Source: Legionella sp.
GTDB lineage: Bacteria > Pseudomonadota > Gammaproteobacteria > Legionellales > Legionellaceae
DNA: 64,000 bases
Assembly (NCBI GenBank): GCA_030158115.1
Contig: JAOATK010000018.1
Location: 124,001 to 188,000 of the forward strand
Reading direction: 5' to 3'
This document shows, one piece after another, positions 1-10,676 of the stretch (its first letter is position 1; each line of letters begins with the position of its first letter). A model generated the notes under the pieces. It did not search any database and was not told where the DNA came from. It was given only the letters and a program-made list of their open reading frames with translations. A program made the position numbers and the translations under genes.

Positions 1-102
1 GCTGAAAATTTGATCAAAGAGATCTCTCCTGGAGCTGTTGTGTTGGTGAAAGGATCACGGTCTAGCGCAATGGAAAAAATTGTGCATAAACTGCTTAATT
101 GA
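1..102 (+). CDS. murF: MurF, C-terminal end (partial)
   Basis: Only the last 33 codons and the TGA stop lie in the window. The peptide reads through [14 protein letters not shown], the typical C-terminus of UDP-MurNAc-tripeptide:D-Ala-D-Ala ligase, which completes the cytoplasmic pentapeptide precursor. The position directly before mraY is the standard order of the division and cell-wall cluster and supports the call. The start and the catalytic domains are outside the window. Confidence 0.85.
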   Translation, partial: AENLIKEISPGAVVLVKGSRSSAMEKIVHKLLN

Positions 103-178
103 TAGAGTTGTAGTGTGGTATGCTTGGCCGCTTTTTTGGCTCCTTTACCTAGGATGCAACTTAACAAGAGGAACAATT

Positions 179-1264
179 ATGCTCTACTGGCTAACGCAAT
201 TATATCAGGGACAGTATCATGCGTTACGAGTTTTTCAATACCTGACTTTTCGCTCTATTTTGGCGGCATTAACTGCATTAATTGTAGGCTTAGTCTGTGG
301 TCCCTTGATGATTCGTTGGTTAAGTAAGTTGCAAATTGGTCAAATGGTTCGTGATGACGGTCCTCAATCACATTTATCAAAAGCCGGTACTCCGACGATG
401 GGAGGAGTATTAATTTTATTGGCAGTGACGGTCAGTTGTTTGCTTTGGGGGGATTTAGAGCAAACCAGTCTATGGCTTGTGCTTCTTGTGACTCTAGCAA
501 ATGGTGTTGTTGGTTGGATTGATGATTATCGCAAATTAGTATTAAAAAACAGCAAGGGCCTTCCTGGGCGGTGGAAATTTTTTTGGCAATCGCTAATTGC
601 CTTGATTGCCGTTGGTTATTTGTATATGAATGCTACGTTGCCGGTGCATACACAACTGACCTTGCCTTTCTTTAAAACAATTACGGTGAGTTTGGGTGTT
701 TTGTTTCCTGTTCTGGCTTATTTTGTAATTGTTGGAAGCTCTAATGCAGTCAATTTGACTGATGGTTTGGATGGTTTAGCCATTATGCCAATAGTGATGG
801 TGGCTGGAGCTTTAGGGATTTTTGCCTACGCTTCAAGCAACACAGTTTACGCACATTATTTAACCATTCCTTTTGTGCCTAATGAAGGAGAGCTCACCAT
901 TTTTTGTGCCTCTATTGTAGGGGCAGGTCTTGGCTTTCTTTGGTACAATAGCTACCCCGCACAGTTATTCATGGGAGATGTGGGCTCTTTAGCTTTAGGG
1001 GCTGCCTTGGGTATCGTTGCAGTTGTGGTAAGACAAGAGTTAGTATTATTAATGATGGGTGGGTTATTTGTTATTGAGACGATCTCAGTTATCCTGCAAG
1101 TAGGATATTTTAAATATACTCATGGGAAGCGCTTATTTCGAATGGCTCCCTTACACCATCATTTTGAATTAAAAGGTTGGAGTGAACCAAAGATAATCGT
1201 ACGATTTTGGATTATTACTGTGGTATTTGTACTGTGCGGATTAGCTACACTAAAACTTCGATAG
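179..1264 (+). CDS. mraY: phospho-N-acetylmuramoyl-pentapeptide transferase MraY
   Basis: MraY moves phospho-MurNAc-pentapeptide from UDP onto undecaprenyl phosphate, making lipid I at the inner membrane. The 361-residue product is the family's usual length and has about ten hydrophobic segments. Family motifs are visible: [10 protein letters not shown], the Mg-binding FMGDVGS, and PLHHHFE near the C-terminus. The ATG at 179 is preceded by AAGAGGA. In-frame codons upstream would overlap the murF end and add a non-conserved leader, so they were not used. murD follows after 13 bases in what looks like one operon. Confidence 0.97.
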   Translation: MLYWLTQLYQGQYHALRVFQYLTFRSILAALTALIVGLVCGPLMIRWLSKLQIGQMVRDDGPQSHLSKAGTPTMGGVLILLAVTVSCLLWGDLEQTSLWLVLLVTLANGVVGWIDDYRKLVLKNSKGLPGRWKFFWQSLIALIAVGYLYMNATLPVHTQLTLPFFKTITVSLGVLFPVLAYFVIVGSSNAVNLTDGLDGLAIMPIVMVAGALGIFAYASSNTVYAHYLTIPFVPNEGELTIFCASIVGAGLGFLWYNSYPAQLFMGDVGSLALGAALGIVAVVVRQELVLLMMGGLFVIETISVILQVGYFKYTHGKRLFRMAPLHHHFELKGWSEPKIIVRFWIITVVFVLCGLATLKLR

Positions 1265-1277
1265 GCAAGGTACTTAC

Positions 1278-2609
1278 ATGAATCGTCCTTTATATTTGGT
1301 TGCAGGCTTAGGTAAAACGGGTTTATCGGTTGCGCGGTATTTGCGCCGTACTCATCGATCGTTTATTGTTTTTGATACGCGACCACAAGCACCTGGTTTA
1401 GATGAGTTCGTCAAGGAATTTACTCATACTCCTGTTTACCTAACACAGCTTCCGGATGAAGTATTAAGTCAGGTTACTGATATTATTGCGAGTCCTGGAT
1501 TATCATTGGATCTGCCCTTATTCAAACAAGCCAAAGAGTTAGGTATTCCTATCTATGGTGATATTGAATGTCTGGCGCGTGAAATTCATGTTCCTGTCAT
1601 TGCTATTACAGGAACCAATGGGAAATCCACAGTGACCACTTTGGTGGGCGAGATGGCCAAAGCTGCAGGGTATAAAGTAGCGGTTGCTGGAAATATTGGC
1701 ACACCAGTGCTCGATATGCTAGATGATGAACATCCCTATGATTTATGGGTTTTAGAGCTCTCTAGCTTCCAGTTGGATTTAACGAATTCTCTTGCTCCTG
1801 CTGCTGCCACGATTCTAAATATCTCTCCTGATCATTTAGATAGGCATCATACAATGGAATCATATATTCAGGCCAAGCAAAAAATTTATCATCAGGCTCA
1901 AGTGGCTTTATTTAATCGTGATGAGGCCCATACGGCTCCTACTATTCAGATAAACACTATCTCTTTTGGCCAGGATACCCCTACGGAAGAGAATTGGGGG
2001 CTAATCAATCAGGACAATAAAATTTATTTAGCAAAGGGCAGGACTTGCTTTTTACCAGTAGAGTCTGTATTAATTAAAGGAGTACATAATTGGCTCAATG
2101 CACTAGCTGCCTGTGCTTTAGCTGATGCAGTAGACATATCGCACCATCATATTATAAGGGTGTTGACTTCATTTTCTGGTTTATCGCATCGCTGCCAATG
2201 GGTGAGAACGCTAGATGGTGTCGATTGGATAAATGATTCAAAAGGGACGAATATTGGTGCAACAATCTCTGCTATTAATGGAATAGGAGGTTCTATGCAA
2301 GGAAAGATTGTGCTTATTGCCGGTGGGCAAGGAAAGGGGGCCGATTTTAGTGACTTGGCTCAGCCTATGGCCGATTTTGTCAGATCAGTTGTTTTAATTG
2401 GTGAAGATGCCAGTAAAATAGAAGCAGCCTTGACGGATATTGTGCCTATTTCTCGTGCTTCATCGCTAGAAAATGCGGTTATTGTGGCTAAAGCACAGGC
2501 AAAACCTGGTGATGTGGTTTTATTATCACCCGCATGCGCTAGCTTAGATATGTTTCGTGACTTTAATCATCGAGGTGATGTTTTTACTTCCTTAGTTGGT
2601 GGGTTGTAA
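1278..2609 (+). CDS. murD: UDP-N-acetylmuramoylalanine-D-glutamate ligase MurD
   Basis: MurD is the cytoplasmic Mur ligase that adds D-glutamate to UDP-MurNAc-L-Ala. The protein has 443 residues, close to the usual 438-450. The N-terminal domain binds the UDP substrate, the central ATPase loop is GTNGKSTVT at about residue 112, and the C-terminal region carries the conserved SPACASLDMF segment. It sits between mraY and ftsW with very short gaps, as expected for co-transcription. No anomaly was seen. Confidence 0.97.
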   Translation: MNRPLYLVAGLGKTGLSVARYLRRTHRSFIVFDTRPQAPGLDEFVKEFTHTPVYLTQLPDEVLSQVTDIIASPGLSLDLPLFKQAKELGIPIYGDIECLAREIHVPVIAITGTNGKSTVTTLVGEMAKAAGYKVAVAGNIGTPVLDMLDDEHPYDLWVLELSSFQLDLTNSLAPAAATILNISPDHLDRHHTMESYIQAKQKIYHQAQVALFNRDEAHTAPTIQINTISFGQDTPTEENWGLINQDNKIYLAKGRTCFLPVESVLIKGVHNWLNALAACALADAVDISHHHIIRVLTSFSGLSHRCQWVRTLDGVDWINDSKGTNIGATISAINGIGGSMQGKIVLIAGGQGKGADFSDLAQPMADFVRSVVLIGEDASKIEAALTDIVPISRASSLENAVIVAKAQAKPGDVVLLSPACASLDMFRDFNHRGDVFTSLVGGL

Positions 2610-2613
2610 TATT

Positions 2614-3789
2614 ATGCGTCCAAGACATCTAAGCCAACGAGGCAAACCTATTAGCAAACCCATTTCATTGTATGATAAGTGGCTCATTAGTGTGGTTATT
2701 GGTTTACTCATTATTGGTTTAATGATGGTAGCATCAAGCTCAGTGATGATTTCTACCAAATACTTCCACCAACCGTTTCATTTTTTAATTCGTCAGGCTT
2801 GTTATTTATTTGCAGGGCTTATGATGGCGCTTATTGTTATCAGAACAGACAGTAGCTTTTGGGAGCGGATTAGCATGCCCATGCTTATCACGTGTTTGTT
2901 TTTGTTACTGATTGTATTAGTTCCTGGAATTGGAAAGTCTGTTAATGGAAGTAGGCGCTGGCTTTCTTTAGGCCCCATAGGTATTCAAGTCTCTGAATTG
3001 GCTAAATTAACAATGATATTTTATCTAGCAGGTTATTTGGTGCGTCAACAAAAGGCCGTTAGTGAAAACGTTCTGGGGTTTATTAAGCCCATGCTAGTTT
3101 TAGCTCTAGTCTCTGTATTGCTCTTAAGAGAACCTGATTTTGGTGCCACAGTAGTGATTTCAGGCACTGTGATGGCGATGTTATTTCTTGCTGGGGTAAA
3201 ATTACGGTATTATATCGCTTTGATGTTAGTGGTGATGGTGGCATTGGCTTTTTTAGCAGTCTCTTCTCCCTATCGATTGGCCCGTTTAACAGCTTTTCTA
3301 GATCCCTGGGCCGATCAGTATAATAGTGGTTACCAGTTGACCCAGTCATTAATTGCATTTGGCCGTGGCGGGTGGTTTGGAGCTGGTTTAGGTGAAAGCA
3401 TTCAGAAGTTATTGTATTTACCTGAGGCCCACACGGATTTCTTATTTGCTGTTTTAGCAGAAGAGTTTGGTTTAGTAGGCATTCTCGTCGTTATTGCCCT
3501 ATACAGTATTTTAGTTTTTCGCGGGATGACTATCGCGTATAATGCTCATGTACAAGGACGTTTTTTTGCTTCATACACTGCTTATGGTCTAACATTTTGG
3601 TTAGGCTTGCAAGCTGCTATTAATATGGGTGTGAATTCCGGTTTGCTCCCAACAAAAGGTTTAACCTTACCACTTTTAAGCTATGGTGGGGCGAGTATTG
3701 TTATTAACTGTATTGTTATTGCATTGTTATTACGTATTGATCATGAAAATCGTTGGCAGTCATTGGGGTTAAGACCACTGTCAGCATAA
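2614..3789 (+). CDS. ftsW: SEDS peptidoglycan glycosyltransferase FtsW
   Basis: FtsW is the septal SEDS-family glycosyltransferase that works with FtsI at the division site. The 391-residue polytopic protein has about ten membrane segments. The conserved C-terminal stretch KGLTLPLLSYGG is present. The ATG at 2614, four bases after the murD stop, was preferred to a TTG at 2596 inside murD, because the extension looks non-conserved. The next gene is murC, not murG: only nine bases separate them. Confidence 0.95.
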   Translation: MRPRHLSQRGKPISKPISLYDKWLISVVIGLLIIGLMMVASSSVMISTKYFHQPFHFLIRQACYLFAGLMMALIVIRTDSSFWERISMPMLITCLFLLLIVLVPGIGKSVNGSRRWLSLGPIGIQVSELAKLTMIFYLAGYLVRQQKAVSENVLGFIKPMLVLALVSVLLLREPDFGATVVISGTVMAMLFLAGVKLRYYIALMLVVMVALAFLAVSSPYRLARLTAFLDPWADQYNSGYQLTQSLIAFGRGGWFGAGLGESIQKLLYLPEAHTDFLFAVLAEEFGLVGILVVIALYSILVFRGMTIAYNAHVQGRFFASYTAYGLTFWLGLQAAINMGVNSGLLPTKGLTLPLLSYGGASIVINCIVIALLLRIDHENRWQSLGLRPLSA

Positions 3790-3798
3790 GGGGGAACT

Positions 3799-5202
3799 GT
3801 GAGCAACTCAGGACACTTTGTATCTCCAAGGATGGGGCGCGTCGAGCAAATTCATTTTGTTGGGATTGGTGGTGTGGGTATGTGTGGTATTGCAGAAGTA
3901 CTCCACAACCAAGGTTATCGTATTACAGGATCGGATGCTGGTGATGGCAGCGCTGTACAGCGTTTAAAATCTTTAGGGATTCCGGTATATCTTGGTCATA
4001 AGGCAGAACATATTCGCGGCGCTAACGCCGTAGTGCGCTCCTCAGCCGTTGGAATGGATAACCCTGAAATTGCTGCCGCACGCGCACAAATGATTCCTGT
4101 GATTCCCAGAGCGGCAATGCTCGCAGAATTAATGCGCTTTCATCATAGCATTGCTGTTGCAGGGACTCATGGTAAAACCACCACCACGAGCCTTGTAAGT
4201 AGTTTATTAGCCGAAGGTGGCTTAGATCCCAGCTTTGTTATTGGCGGCAAATTAAATAGCGCTGGCGTGAATGCCAAACTCGGTCAATCACCTTATTTTG
4301 TTGTGGAAGCCGATGAAAGCGATGCTTCATTTTTGTTCCTCAAGCCCATGATGGCGATAGTGACTAATATCGACGCAGATCACATGGGAACTTATCAAAA
4401 TGATTTTGATAAATTAAAAAAAACCTTCCTTGAGTTTTTGCATCATTTGCCATTCTATGGTTTGGCTGTTGTGTGCGTTGATGATCCTGAAGTACGCACT
4501 ATTTTACCAGCTATTGAGCGTCCTACGGTAACTTATGGGTTTAGAGAAGACGCGCATTATCGCGCTGAAAATTGGACACAAACGGAATTAGTCAGTGAGT
4601 TTACAGCGGTAAGACCTGCACCTCACGCTCCATTAAATATTCGTTTTAAATATCCTGGTCGTCATAATGTACTTAATGCATTGGCTGCAATTGCTATTGC
4701 AACCGCGCTAGAGGTTGATGATGCGTCGATTATTAGTGCATTGGCAAAATTCCAAGGCGTAGGACGTCGTTTTCAAATGCTTGGTGAAAAGCAATTCCAG
4801 AAGGGTTCAGCGATTGTAGTAGATGATTATGGTCATCATCCTCAAGAAATTTCATCTACCATTGACGCTTTTCGGCGGGTTTGGCCTAATCAGCGCTTAG
4901 TTCATATATTTCAGCCACATCGTTACAGCAGAACAGAAGCTTTATATGGGCAATTTGTTGATGTCTTAAGTCTTTCTGATCAATTATTTTTATTTGATAT
5001 TTATTCGGCTGGAGAAACTGCTATTCCTGGAATTAGTAGTGAACAATTGGCCTTGAATATTAGAACGAAAGATAAAAAGGTGACCTTGGTCAATGAGCAA
5101 TCACTTAAAACAGCTCTTGATGAATTTATTCAAGATGGTGATGTGATTTTGATACAAGGGGCTGGAAATATCGGACAAATTGCTGTGAACTTGATGAAAT
5201 AA
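3799..5202 (+). CDS. murC: UDP-N-acetylmuramate-L-alanine ligase MurC
   Basis: MurC adds the first amino acid, L-alanine, to UDP-MurNAc in the cytoplasm. The 467-residue product shows the N-terminal HFVGIGGVGM nucleotide-type loop, the Mur-ligase ATP loop GTHGKTTTT at about residue 121, and the DDYGHHP motif. The start is a GTG placed just after a strong AGGGGGA ribosome site, which is why it was chosen. The gene directly follows ftsW, where most gammaproteobacteria have murG. Confidence 0.97.
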   Translation: MSNSGHFVSPRMGRVEQIHFVGIGGVGMCGIAEVLHNQGYRITGSDAGDGSAVQRLKSLGIPVYLGHKAEHIRGANAVVRSSAVGMDNPEIAAARAQMIPVIPRAAMLAELMRFHHSIAVAGTHGKTTTTSLVSSLLAEGGLDPSFVIGGKLNSAGVNAKLGQSPYFVVEADESDASFLFLKPMMAIVTNIDADHMGTYQNDFDKLKKTFLEFLHHLPFYGLAVVCVDDPEVRTILPAIERPTVTYGFREDAHYRAENWTQTELVSEFTAVRPAPHAPLNIRFKYPGRHNVLNALAAIAIATALEVDDASIISALAKFQGVGRRFQMLGEKQFQKGSAIVVDDYGHHPQEISSTIDAFRRVWPNQRLVHIFQPHRYSRTEALYGQFVDVLSLSDQLFLFDIYSAGETAIPGISSEQLALNIRTKDKKVTLVNEQSLKTALDEFIQDGDVILIQGAGNIGQIAVNLMK

Positions 5203-5214
5203 GTGAGAATCCTG

Positions 5215-6126
5215 ATGAGTTCAGTGGAGAATGATTGCAAATTAGCAACAGAATATGAAGGAACTTTGGTTTATAATGAGCCTTTAGCAGGCTACACTAC
5301 GTGGCGCGTTGGTGGACCTGCAGCCAGGCTTTATAAACCGGCTCATATTGCTGACTTAGCATTGTTTCTTCGCAGGTTACCTGCAACTGAGCCATTATTA
5401 TGGTTAGGCTTAGGTTCTAATTCTTTAATTAAGGATACTGGATTTTCAGGCACTGTTATTTTGACGCAAGGATGTTTGAAAGAAATTACTTTATTGGATG
5501 ATCAATCCGTTAAAGTGGATGCAGGCATTTCTTGCGCGAGTATGGCACGTTTTTGTGCGCGAAATAACCTCTCTGGGGGTGAGTTTTGGGCAGGAATTCC
5601 AGGCACCATGGGTGGTGCTTTGCGGATGAACGCAGGTTGTCATGGTGGCGAAACTTGGCAATCCGTTGTTGAAGTTCAGACCATGACGCGTGATGGTGAA
5701 ATTAAAATACGAAAACCAGAAGAATATGACATAGCTTACAGACACGTCGTAGGCCCTATGGATGAATGGTTTATCTCTGCAACGTTTCGATTAATGCCTG
5801 GCAATAAAGAGACCTCCTTACAAGTCATTAAAGATTTACTCACCCATAGGGCAAGTACACAACCGACTAATGAATACAATTGTGGGTCAGTTTTTAGAAA
5901 CCCTCCGGGAGATTTTGCAGCGCGTCTTATTGAATCTTGTGGATTAAAAGGGTTTAGTATTGGAGGAGCAATGGTTTCTTTGAAACATGCAAATTTTATT
6001 ATCAATAATCAGGGTACAGCAACAGCTGCTGATATTGAATCATTGATATATTTGGTGCAAACTAAAGTTTATGAGCAGACAACTATCAAGTTAATGCGCG
6101 AAGTACATATTATTGGGGACTATTGA
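5215..6126 (+). CDS. murB: UDP-N-acetylenolpyruvoylglucosamine reductase MurB
   Basis: MurB is the FAD-dependent reductase that makes UDP-MurNAc. The 303-residue protein is the compact MurB type, with TTWRVGGPA for FAD binding, [15 protein letters not shown], and NCGSVFRNP near the C-terminal domain. The ATG at 5215 sits five bases after a GTGAG stretch. An in-frame GTG at 5203, abutting the murC stop, would add only four residues. The stop overlaps the ddl start by one base, suggesting translational coupling. Confidence 0.95.
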   Translation: MSSVENDCKLATEYEGTLVYNEPLAGYTTWRVGGPAARLYKPAHIADLALFLRRLPATEPLLWLGLGSNSLIKDTGFSGTVILTQGCLKEITLLDDQSVKVDAGISCASMARFCARNNLSGGEFWAGIPGTMGGALRMNAGCHGGETWQSVVEVQTMTRDGEIKIRKPEEYDIAYRHVVGPMDEWFISATFRLMPGNKETSLQVIKDLLTHRASTQPTNEYNCGSVFRNPPGDFAARLIESCGLKGFSIGGAMVSLKHANFIINNQGTATAADIESLIYLVQTKVYEQTTIKLMREVHIIGDY

Positions 6127-7220
6127 TGCCTAAGCCTATCAGCCTGGTACTGCTTTATGGAGGAAAATCTGGAGAGCATGAAGTCTCGTTAGTTTCTGCT
6201 GCATCAGTATTAGCACATTTAGATGCTCAAAAATACCATATCATTCCTATTGGCATGGATAAAGAAGGGCTTTTCCATCTTCATCAATACCAGGACTTAC
6301 TGCCTTATAAAGATAAGCTTCCTGTGGTTACCGAACATTCAAAGCCTTTGCCTAATTTATTGATCAATGGACGCCTGGCGGTTGATGCAGACGTAGTGTT
6401 TCCTGTGGTTCATGGTCCTTTATATGAGGATGGATGTTTACAAGGCATGTTGGAATTAGCGGGTATAGCCTATGTAGGATGTGATGTATTGCCTTCTGCG
6501 ATAGGAATGGATAAAGACATGACACGCCGTGTGGCCTGCATAAAGGGCTTAAAATCAGCAAATTATAAGGTGTTGTCCTGGCATACCCAGGCATCGGAAA
6601 GACAACGCTTTTGTCAGGATGTTGCCGCTGAATTTGGCTGGCCACTTTTTGTGAAACCTTGTGCTATGGGATCTAGTGTTGGGATTCACAAAGCTAAAAA
6701 TATGCCAGAGCTTTTGGCTGCTGTAAACGATGCTTTACGTTATGATGAAGAAATTTTGGTTGAGTCATTTATTAGTGGCCGAGAAATTGAATTATCTGTG
6801 TTAGAGAACAGGATACCTTCAGAGTCACCCAGAGTTAGTGTTGCAGGAGAAATTCGGGTTAATCATCCTGATGGTTTTTATTCTTACTCTGCAAAATACA
6901 TAGAAAGTAATCAAACAGATTTAATTATTCCAGCAGTATTAAGCCCAGCCTTACAAAAAGAATTAAATCAAGCCGCAGCTGATATTTTTACACGCTTAAA
7001 ATGTAAAGGGATGGCTCGTGTGGATTTTTTTGTCAATGATCAGGAAGAAATCATTTATTTTAATGAAATAAATACATTGCCTGGGTTTACCTCCATCAGT
7101 ATGTATCCAAAACTATGGCAGGCGAGTGGTTTAGCTTACCCTGATTTACTTGATGAGTTGATTTGTATCGCGATGGTGCATCAAAATTGCCGTCGCCATC
7201 TAGTAACAAACTATTTATGA
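6126..7220 (+). CDS. ddl: D-alanine-D-alanine ligase
   Basis: Ddl joins two D-alanines in the cytoplasm for MurF. The 364-residue protein has an N-terminal [11 protein letters not shown] motif, the central ATP-grasp core with [12 protein letters not shown], and the Mg-binding [11 protein letters not shown] motif. The ATG at 6126 uses the last base of the murB stop. The 3' end overlaps ftsQ by four bases (ATGA). With about 364 residues it is longer than the roughly 306-residue DdlB type and nearer the DdlA size, though located as ddlB usually is. Confidence 0.95.
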   Translation: MPKPISLVLLYGGKSGEHEVSLVSAASVLAHLDAQKYHIIPIGMDKEGLFHLHQYQDLLPYKDKLPVVTEHSKPLPNLLINGRLAVDADVVFPVVHGPLYEDGCLQGMLELAGIAYVGCDVLPSAIGMDKDMTRRVACIKGLKSANYKVLSWHTQASERQRFCQDVAAEFGWPLFVKPCAMGSSVGIHKAKNMPELLAAVNDALRYDEEILVESFISGREIELSVLENRIPSESPRVSVAGEIRVNHPDGFYSYSAKYIESNQTDLIIPAVLSPALQKELNQAAADIFTRLKCKGMARVDFFVNDQEEIIYFNEINTLPGFTSISMYPKLWQASGLAYPDLLDELICIAMVHQNCRRHLVTNYL

Positions 7221-7957
7221 GAGCGATGATTAAAAATAGGGATAATGATTCTGGAGATTTTCGTTATATTTTCCTACTGTTAGGATTAAGTCTTAGCGCC
7301 TTATTCCTGGCGGGACGCTTAGGTTATTATTATTTATCTGATGCGGAACACTTCCCCATTACCACGATTAAAGTCGCTGCAAGTTATGAACATGTAACGC
7401 ATAAGGAGTTAGAAGGTGTATTGTCTAAATATGTTGCTGAAAGTTTTTTTGCAGTGCCTGCAAAAAAATTGCAAAATGAATTAGACGAAATGAGTTGGGT
7501 TGATACTGCGACGGTGGAAAGAGTTTGGCCAGACACATTAAAAATAAAACTTGTTGAAAAAAAACCGGTGGCTATTTGGGGCGATAAGCTCATGACGGAA
7601 GACGGCAAACTCTTTAATGATAGCTCAATTCCTGACAATTCAAATATGCCAAGATTAAAAGGACCATTATCTCAACAAACTGAAGTCTTACAAATTTATG
7701 AAAAATTGAGTAAGATATTATCAGGATACGGATTAAGTGCTACCGGTTTGCATTTAAGAGAAAATCAGTCTTGGGTATTGATGCTAAATAATGATGTCAA
7801 AATATACCTAGGAAAAAAAGAGTTGGATGCACGATTACTGCGCTTTTGTAAGGCATATCCTGCAGTGTTTGCTGAAAAAATAGAGCAGCTGGCCAGTGTG
7901 GATTTACGTTACCCACGTGGAATGGCGGTGCAGTGGAAACAACAAACGGAACGATAA
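7217..7957 (+). CDS. ftsQ: cell division protein FtsQ
   Basis: FtsQ is a bitopic inner-membrane divisome protein. The 246-residue product has a short cytoplasmic tail, one membrane segment around residues 15-37, then a POTRA-like region beginning near ITTIKVAAS and a beta domain containing [18 protein letters not shown], the typical FtsQ core. The ATG at 7217 overlaps the ddl stop. An ATG at 7226 is also possible; neither has a well-spaced ribosome site. It overlaps ftsA by one base. Confidence 0.92.
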   Translation: MRAMIKNRDNDSGDFRYIFLLLGLSLSALFLAGRLGYYYLSDAEHFPITTIKVAASYEHVTHKELEGVLSKYVAESFFAVPAKKLQNELDEMSWVDTATVERVWPDTLKIKLVEKKPVAIWGDKLMTEDGKLFNDSSIPDNSNMPRLKGPLSQQTEVLQIYEKLSKILSGYGLSATGLHLRENQSWVLMLNNDVKIYLGKKELDARLLRFCKAYPAVFAEKIEQLASVDLRYPRGMAVQWKQQTER

Positions 7958-9195
7958 TGGCTAAGAAAATAGAAAAAAATATTATCACTGGGTTGGATAT
8001 TGGTACTTCTAAAATTATTGCGCTTATTGGCGAAGTAACATCCGAGGGCACAATAGAAATAATTGGAATTGGGCGCCATCCTTCTCGAGGCTTAAAGCGT
8101 GGAGTTGTAGTGGATATAGAAGCTACAGTCAACTCTATTCAACGCGCAGTGCATGAGGCGGAACTGATGGCAGGCTGTGAAGTAAGAACGGTATATGCCG
8201 GTATTGCTGGAAGCCATATTCGCAGCTTGAATTCTCATGGAATTGTTGCAATTCGTGATAAAGAGGTTTCTCAAGCGGATGTAGAACGCGTTATTGAAGC
8301 GGCAAAAGCAGTGGCAATTCCTGCAGATCAGAAAATCTTACACATCTTACCTCAAGAGTTTATCATTGATAATCAAGGTAGCATCCGTGAGCCTATAGGT
8401 ATGGCAGGTGTACGGCTTGAATCACGCGTGCATCTCGTAACAGGCTCTGTCAGTGCTGCTCAAAATATTGTCAAATGTGTTCGTCGATGTGGGCTAGAAG
8501 TGGGCGATATTATTCTTGAACAACTGGCATCAAGCCATGCTGTTCTGACTGATGATGAAAAAGATCTTGGCGTTTGTCTTATTGATATTGGCGGTGGTAC
8601 TACTGATATTGCGATATTCTCCGAAGGAGCAATTCAACATACGGCCGTAATCCCTATTGCAGGTGATCAGGTTACGAATGACATTGCCATGGCCTTAAGA
8701 ACACCTACAAAGGCTGCAGAATCAATTAAGCTCAACCATGCTTGCGCTTTAATAGAATTAGCGAACTCTAGTCATATGCTAGAAGTTGCCAGTGTGAATG
8801 ATAGACCCGGTAGAAAGATTTCAGCTAGAGCGTTAGCAGAAGTAGTCTCTGCACGTTATGAAGAATTATTTACTTTGGTACGTAATGAATTACGTCGTAG
8901 TGGTTTTGAAGACAGAATGGCTGCAGGAATCGTGTTGACTGGAGGAGCCTCAAACGTTAATGGTGCGATTGAGCTAGCAGAACTTTGTTTTGAGATGCCA
9001 GTAAGAAAAGGTTGTGCTCATCATGTTGCTGGTTTAGCTGAGGTGACAGAAAATCCTTCTTTTGCAACGGGTGTTGGTCTTTTATTACACGGTTTTCAGC
9101 AGCAGTATGATGCACGTTATACCGCTCCTGCTGCGAATGAAAATGTTCGTGGGATGTGGTTACGGATGAAGGAATGGTTTCAAGGTAATTTTTAA
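7957..9195 (+). CDS. ftsA: cell division protein FtsA
   Basis: FtsA is an actin-like ATPase that tethers FtsZ rings to the membrane. The 412-residue protein shows the phosphate-1 loop GLDIGTSKI near the N-terminus, phosphate-2 DIGGGTTDI, and the adenosine motif LTGGAS. The C-terminal end GMWLRMKEWF is amphipathic, as expected for the membrane-targeting helix. The ATG at 7957 overlaps the ftsQ stop. ftsZ follows after 85 bases. Confidence 0.96.
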   Translation: MAKKIEKNIITGLDIGTSKIIALIGEVTSEGTIEIIGIGRHPSRGLKRGVVVDIEATVNSIQRAVHEAELMAGCEVRTVYAGIAGSHIRSLNSHGIVAIRDKEVSQADVERVIEAAKAVAIPADQKILHILPQEFIIDNQGSIREPIGMAGVRLESRVHLVTGSVSAAQNIVKCVRRCGLEVGDIILEQLASSHAVLTDDEKDLGVCLIDIGGGTTDIAIFSEGAIQHTAVIPIAGDQVTNDIAMALRTPTKAAESIKLNHACALIELANSSHMLEVASVNDRPGRKISARALAEVVSARYEELFTLVRNELRRSGFEDRMAAGIVLTGGASNVNGAIELAELCFEMPVRKGCAHHVAGLAEVTENPSFATGVGLLLHGFQQQYDARYTAPAANENVRGMWLRMKEWFQGNF

Positions 9196-9280
9196 ATTTC
9201 GGTAGCATGAGTATAGGTTTACGTGAAGTAAATGATTTTTCTTATGGTTACAATTACAGCATGAACATAGGAGCACGGTT

Positions 9281-10468
9281 ATGTTTGAATTAATGGAAGG
9301 CCAGTTACAAGGCAGCAATGCAGTCATTAAAGTAATTGGTGTTGGTGGCGGTGGCGGTAATGCTTTAGAGCATATGGTTGCTGAGAATATAGAAGGAGTG
9401 GAGTTCATTTGTGCTAATACAGACGCACAAGCTCTTCGCGCCTCTAATGCAAAAATACACATCCAACTGGGTGATGAATTAACCAAAGGTTTAGGTGCTG
9501 GCGCTGATCCGCAAATTGGTCGTGAAGCAGCTGAAGAAGCACGCGAATTGATTCGCGAAATCCTAACTGGAGCAGACATAGTATTTATCACTGCAGGAAT
9601 GGGTGGTGGCACAGGAACTGGTGCTGCACCAGTTATTGCTGAAATTGCGAAAGAATTAGGTATTTTAACCGTAGCAATTGTCACAAAACCGTTTTCATTT
9701 GAAGGCAGTAAACGTACTTTATCTGCTGAAGATGGTATTCGTCGTTTAGCTGAACATGTGGATTCACTTATTACTATTCCTAATAATAAATTACTCAGCG
9801 TATTGGGTAAAAATATTAGTTTATTAAATGCGTTTAAAGCAGCAAACAATGTGTTGCTAGGTGCTGTAAAAGGTATCTCTGATTTGATTACCCGCCCTGG
9901 TTTAATTAATGTTGACTTTGCGGATGTGCGCACAGTAATGTCTGAAATGGGCATGGCAATGATGGGAACTGGAAGCGCTACGGGTGAACAAAGAGCGCGT
10001 CAAGCAGCTGAAGCTGCAATTGCGTCACCTTTATTAGAAGATGTGAATTTTTCAGGAGCTCGTGGAATTTTAGTTAATATTACAGCGGGCCTTGATATGT
10101 CAATCGGTGAATTTGAAGAAGTCGGTGATGTAGTCAAAGAATTTATTTCAGATGATGCTACCGTGGTTGTTGGTACAGTAATTGATCCTGAAATGACTGC
10201 AGAAATGCGTGTTACTGTCATTGTTACCGGTTTAGGTGATATGAGACATCGTCATCAACAGGCACAACCCGCTACTCATCGTTCACGTTTAGTTGAATCC
10301 ATGAGAAGCGATGGTTCATTTGATTACCAAAACTTAGATAGACCCGCAGTTGTTCGTAAAAAGGCTCAATCTAATCTTGTCTCGGCTGGAACACAAAATA
10401 ATGAGCAAATTCCTGATGTAGATTATCTTGATATTCCTGCCTTTTTACGCAGACAAGAAGAAGCCTAG
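9281..10468 (+). CDS. ftsZ: cell division GTPase FtsZ
   Basis: FtsZ is the tubulin-like GTPase that forms the division ring. The 395-residue product has the tubulin signature GGGTGTG at about residue 108 and an intact core. A variable linker leads to the C-terminal peptide [12 protein letters not shown], which binds FtsA and ZipA. The ATG is preceded by AGGAGCACGG. A palindromic region follows, so transcription may be interrupted or attenuated before lpxC. Confidence 0.98.
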   Translation: MFELMEGQLQGSNAVIKVIGVGGGGGNALEHMVAENIEGVEFICANTDAQALRASNAKIHIQLGDELTKGLGAGADPQIGREAAEEARELIREILTGADIVFITAGMGGGTGTGAAPVIAEIAKELGILTVAIVTKPFSFEGSKRTLSAEDGIRRLAEHVDSLITIPNNKLLSVLGKNISLLNAFKAANNVLLGAVKGISDLITRPGLINVDFADVRTVMSEMGMAMMGTGSATGEQRARQAAEAAIASPLLEDVNFSGARGILVNITAGLDMSIGEFEEVGDVVKEFISDDATVVVGTVIDPEMTAEMRVTVIVTGLGDMRHRHQQAQPATHRSRLVESMRSDGSFDYQNLDRPAVVRKKAQSNLVSAGTQNNEQIPDVDYLDIPAFLRRQEEA

Positions 10469-10486
10469 TCATTTAATAAGTATCAT

Positions 10487-10567
10487 GCCTGGACGAGGAA
10501 AAATACCTTATCCAGGCTTTAGGAATTACCTTACGTACTGTATGGCGAAAGGCAATTCCTAAAGCCT
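10487..10567. repeat. tandem hairpins after ftsZ
   Basis: Two nested palindromes lie in the 208-base ftsZ-lpxC gap. The first pairs GCCTGGA (10487-10493) with TCCAGGC (10511-10517), resembling the core of the dispersed GTAGCCTGGAT repeat seen elsewhere. The second is a perfect 14-base inverted repeat, AGGCTTTAGGAATT at 10514-10527 with its complement at 10554-10567, and further partial pairing inside. The two share bases and could be alternative structures. No clear T-run follows, so a simple intrinsic terminator is not certain. Confidence 0.7.
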
Positions 10568-10676
10568 TAAACTTAGAAAAAAAATAGACTAATTTTTAAA
10601 ATTTTGCTAGTATTACCCGGTTTTTTGCGTCAAAAATAAAAATACCAAGAGGAACTAGGAACAAGGTGAGCACTGA

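Noticed and set aside
9160..9954. Long open frame (264 codons) on the minus strand across ftsZ
   Set aside because: It lies opposite the certain ftsZ gene, its product is low-complexity (Ala/Pro/Ser/Ile-rich) with no family pattern, and it has no ribosome site. It is a shadow of biased codon use.
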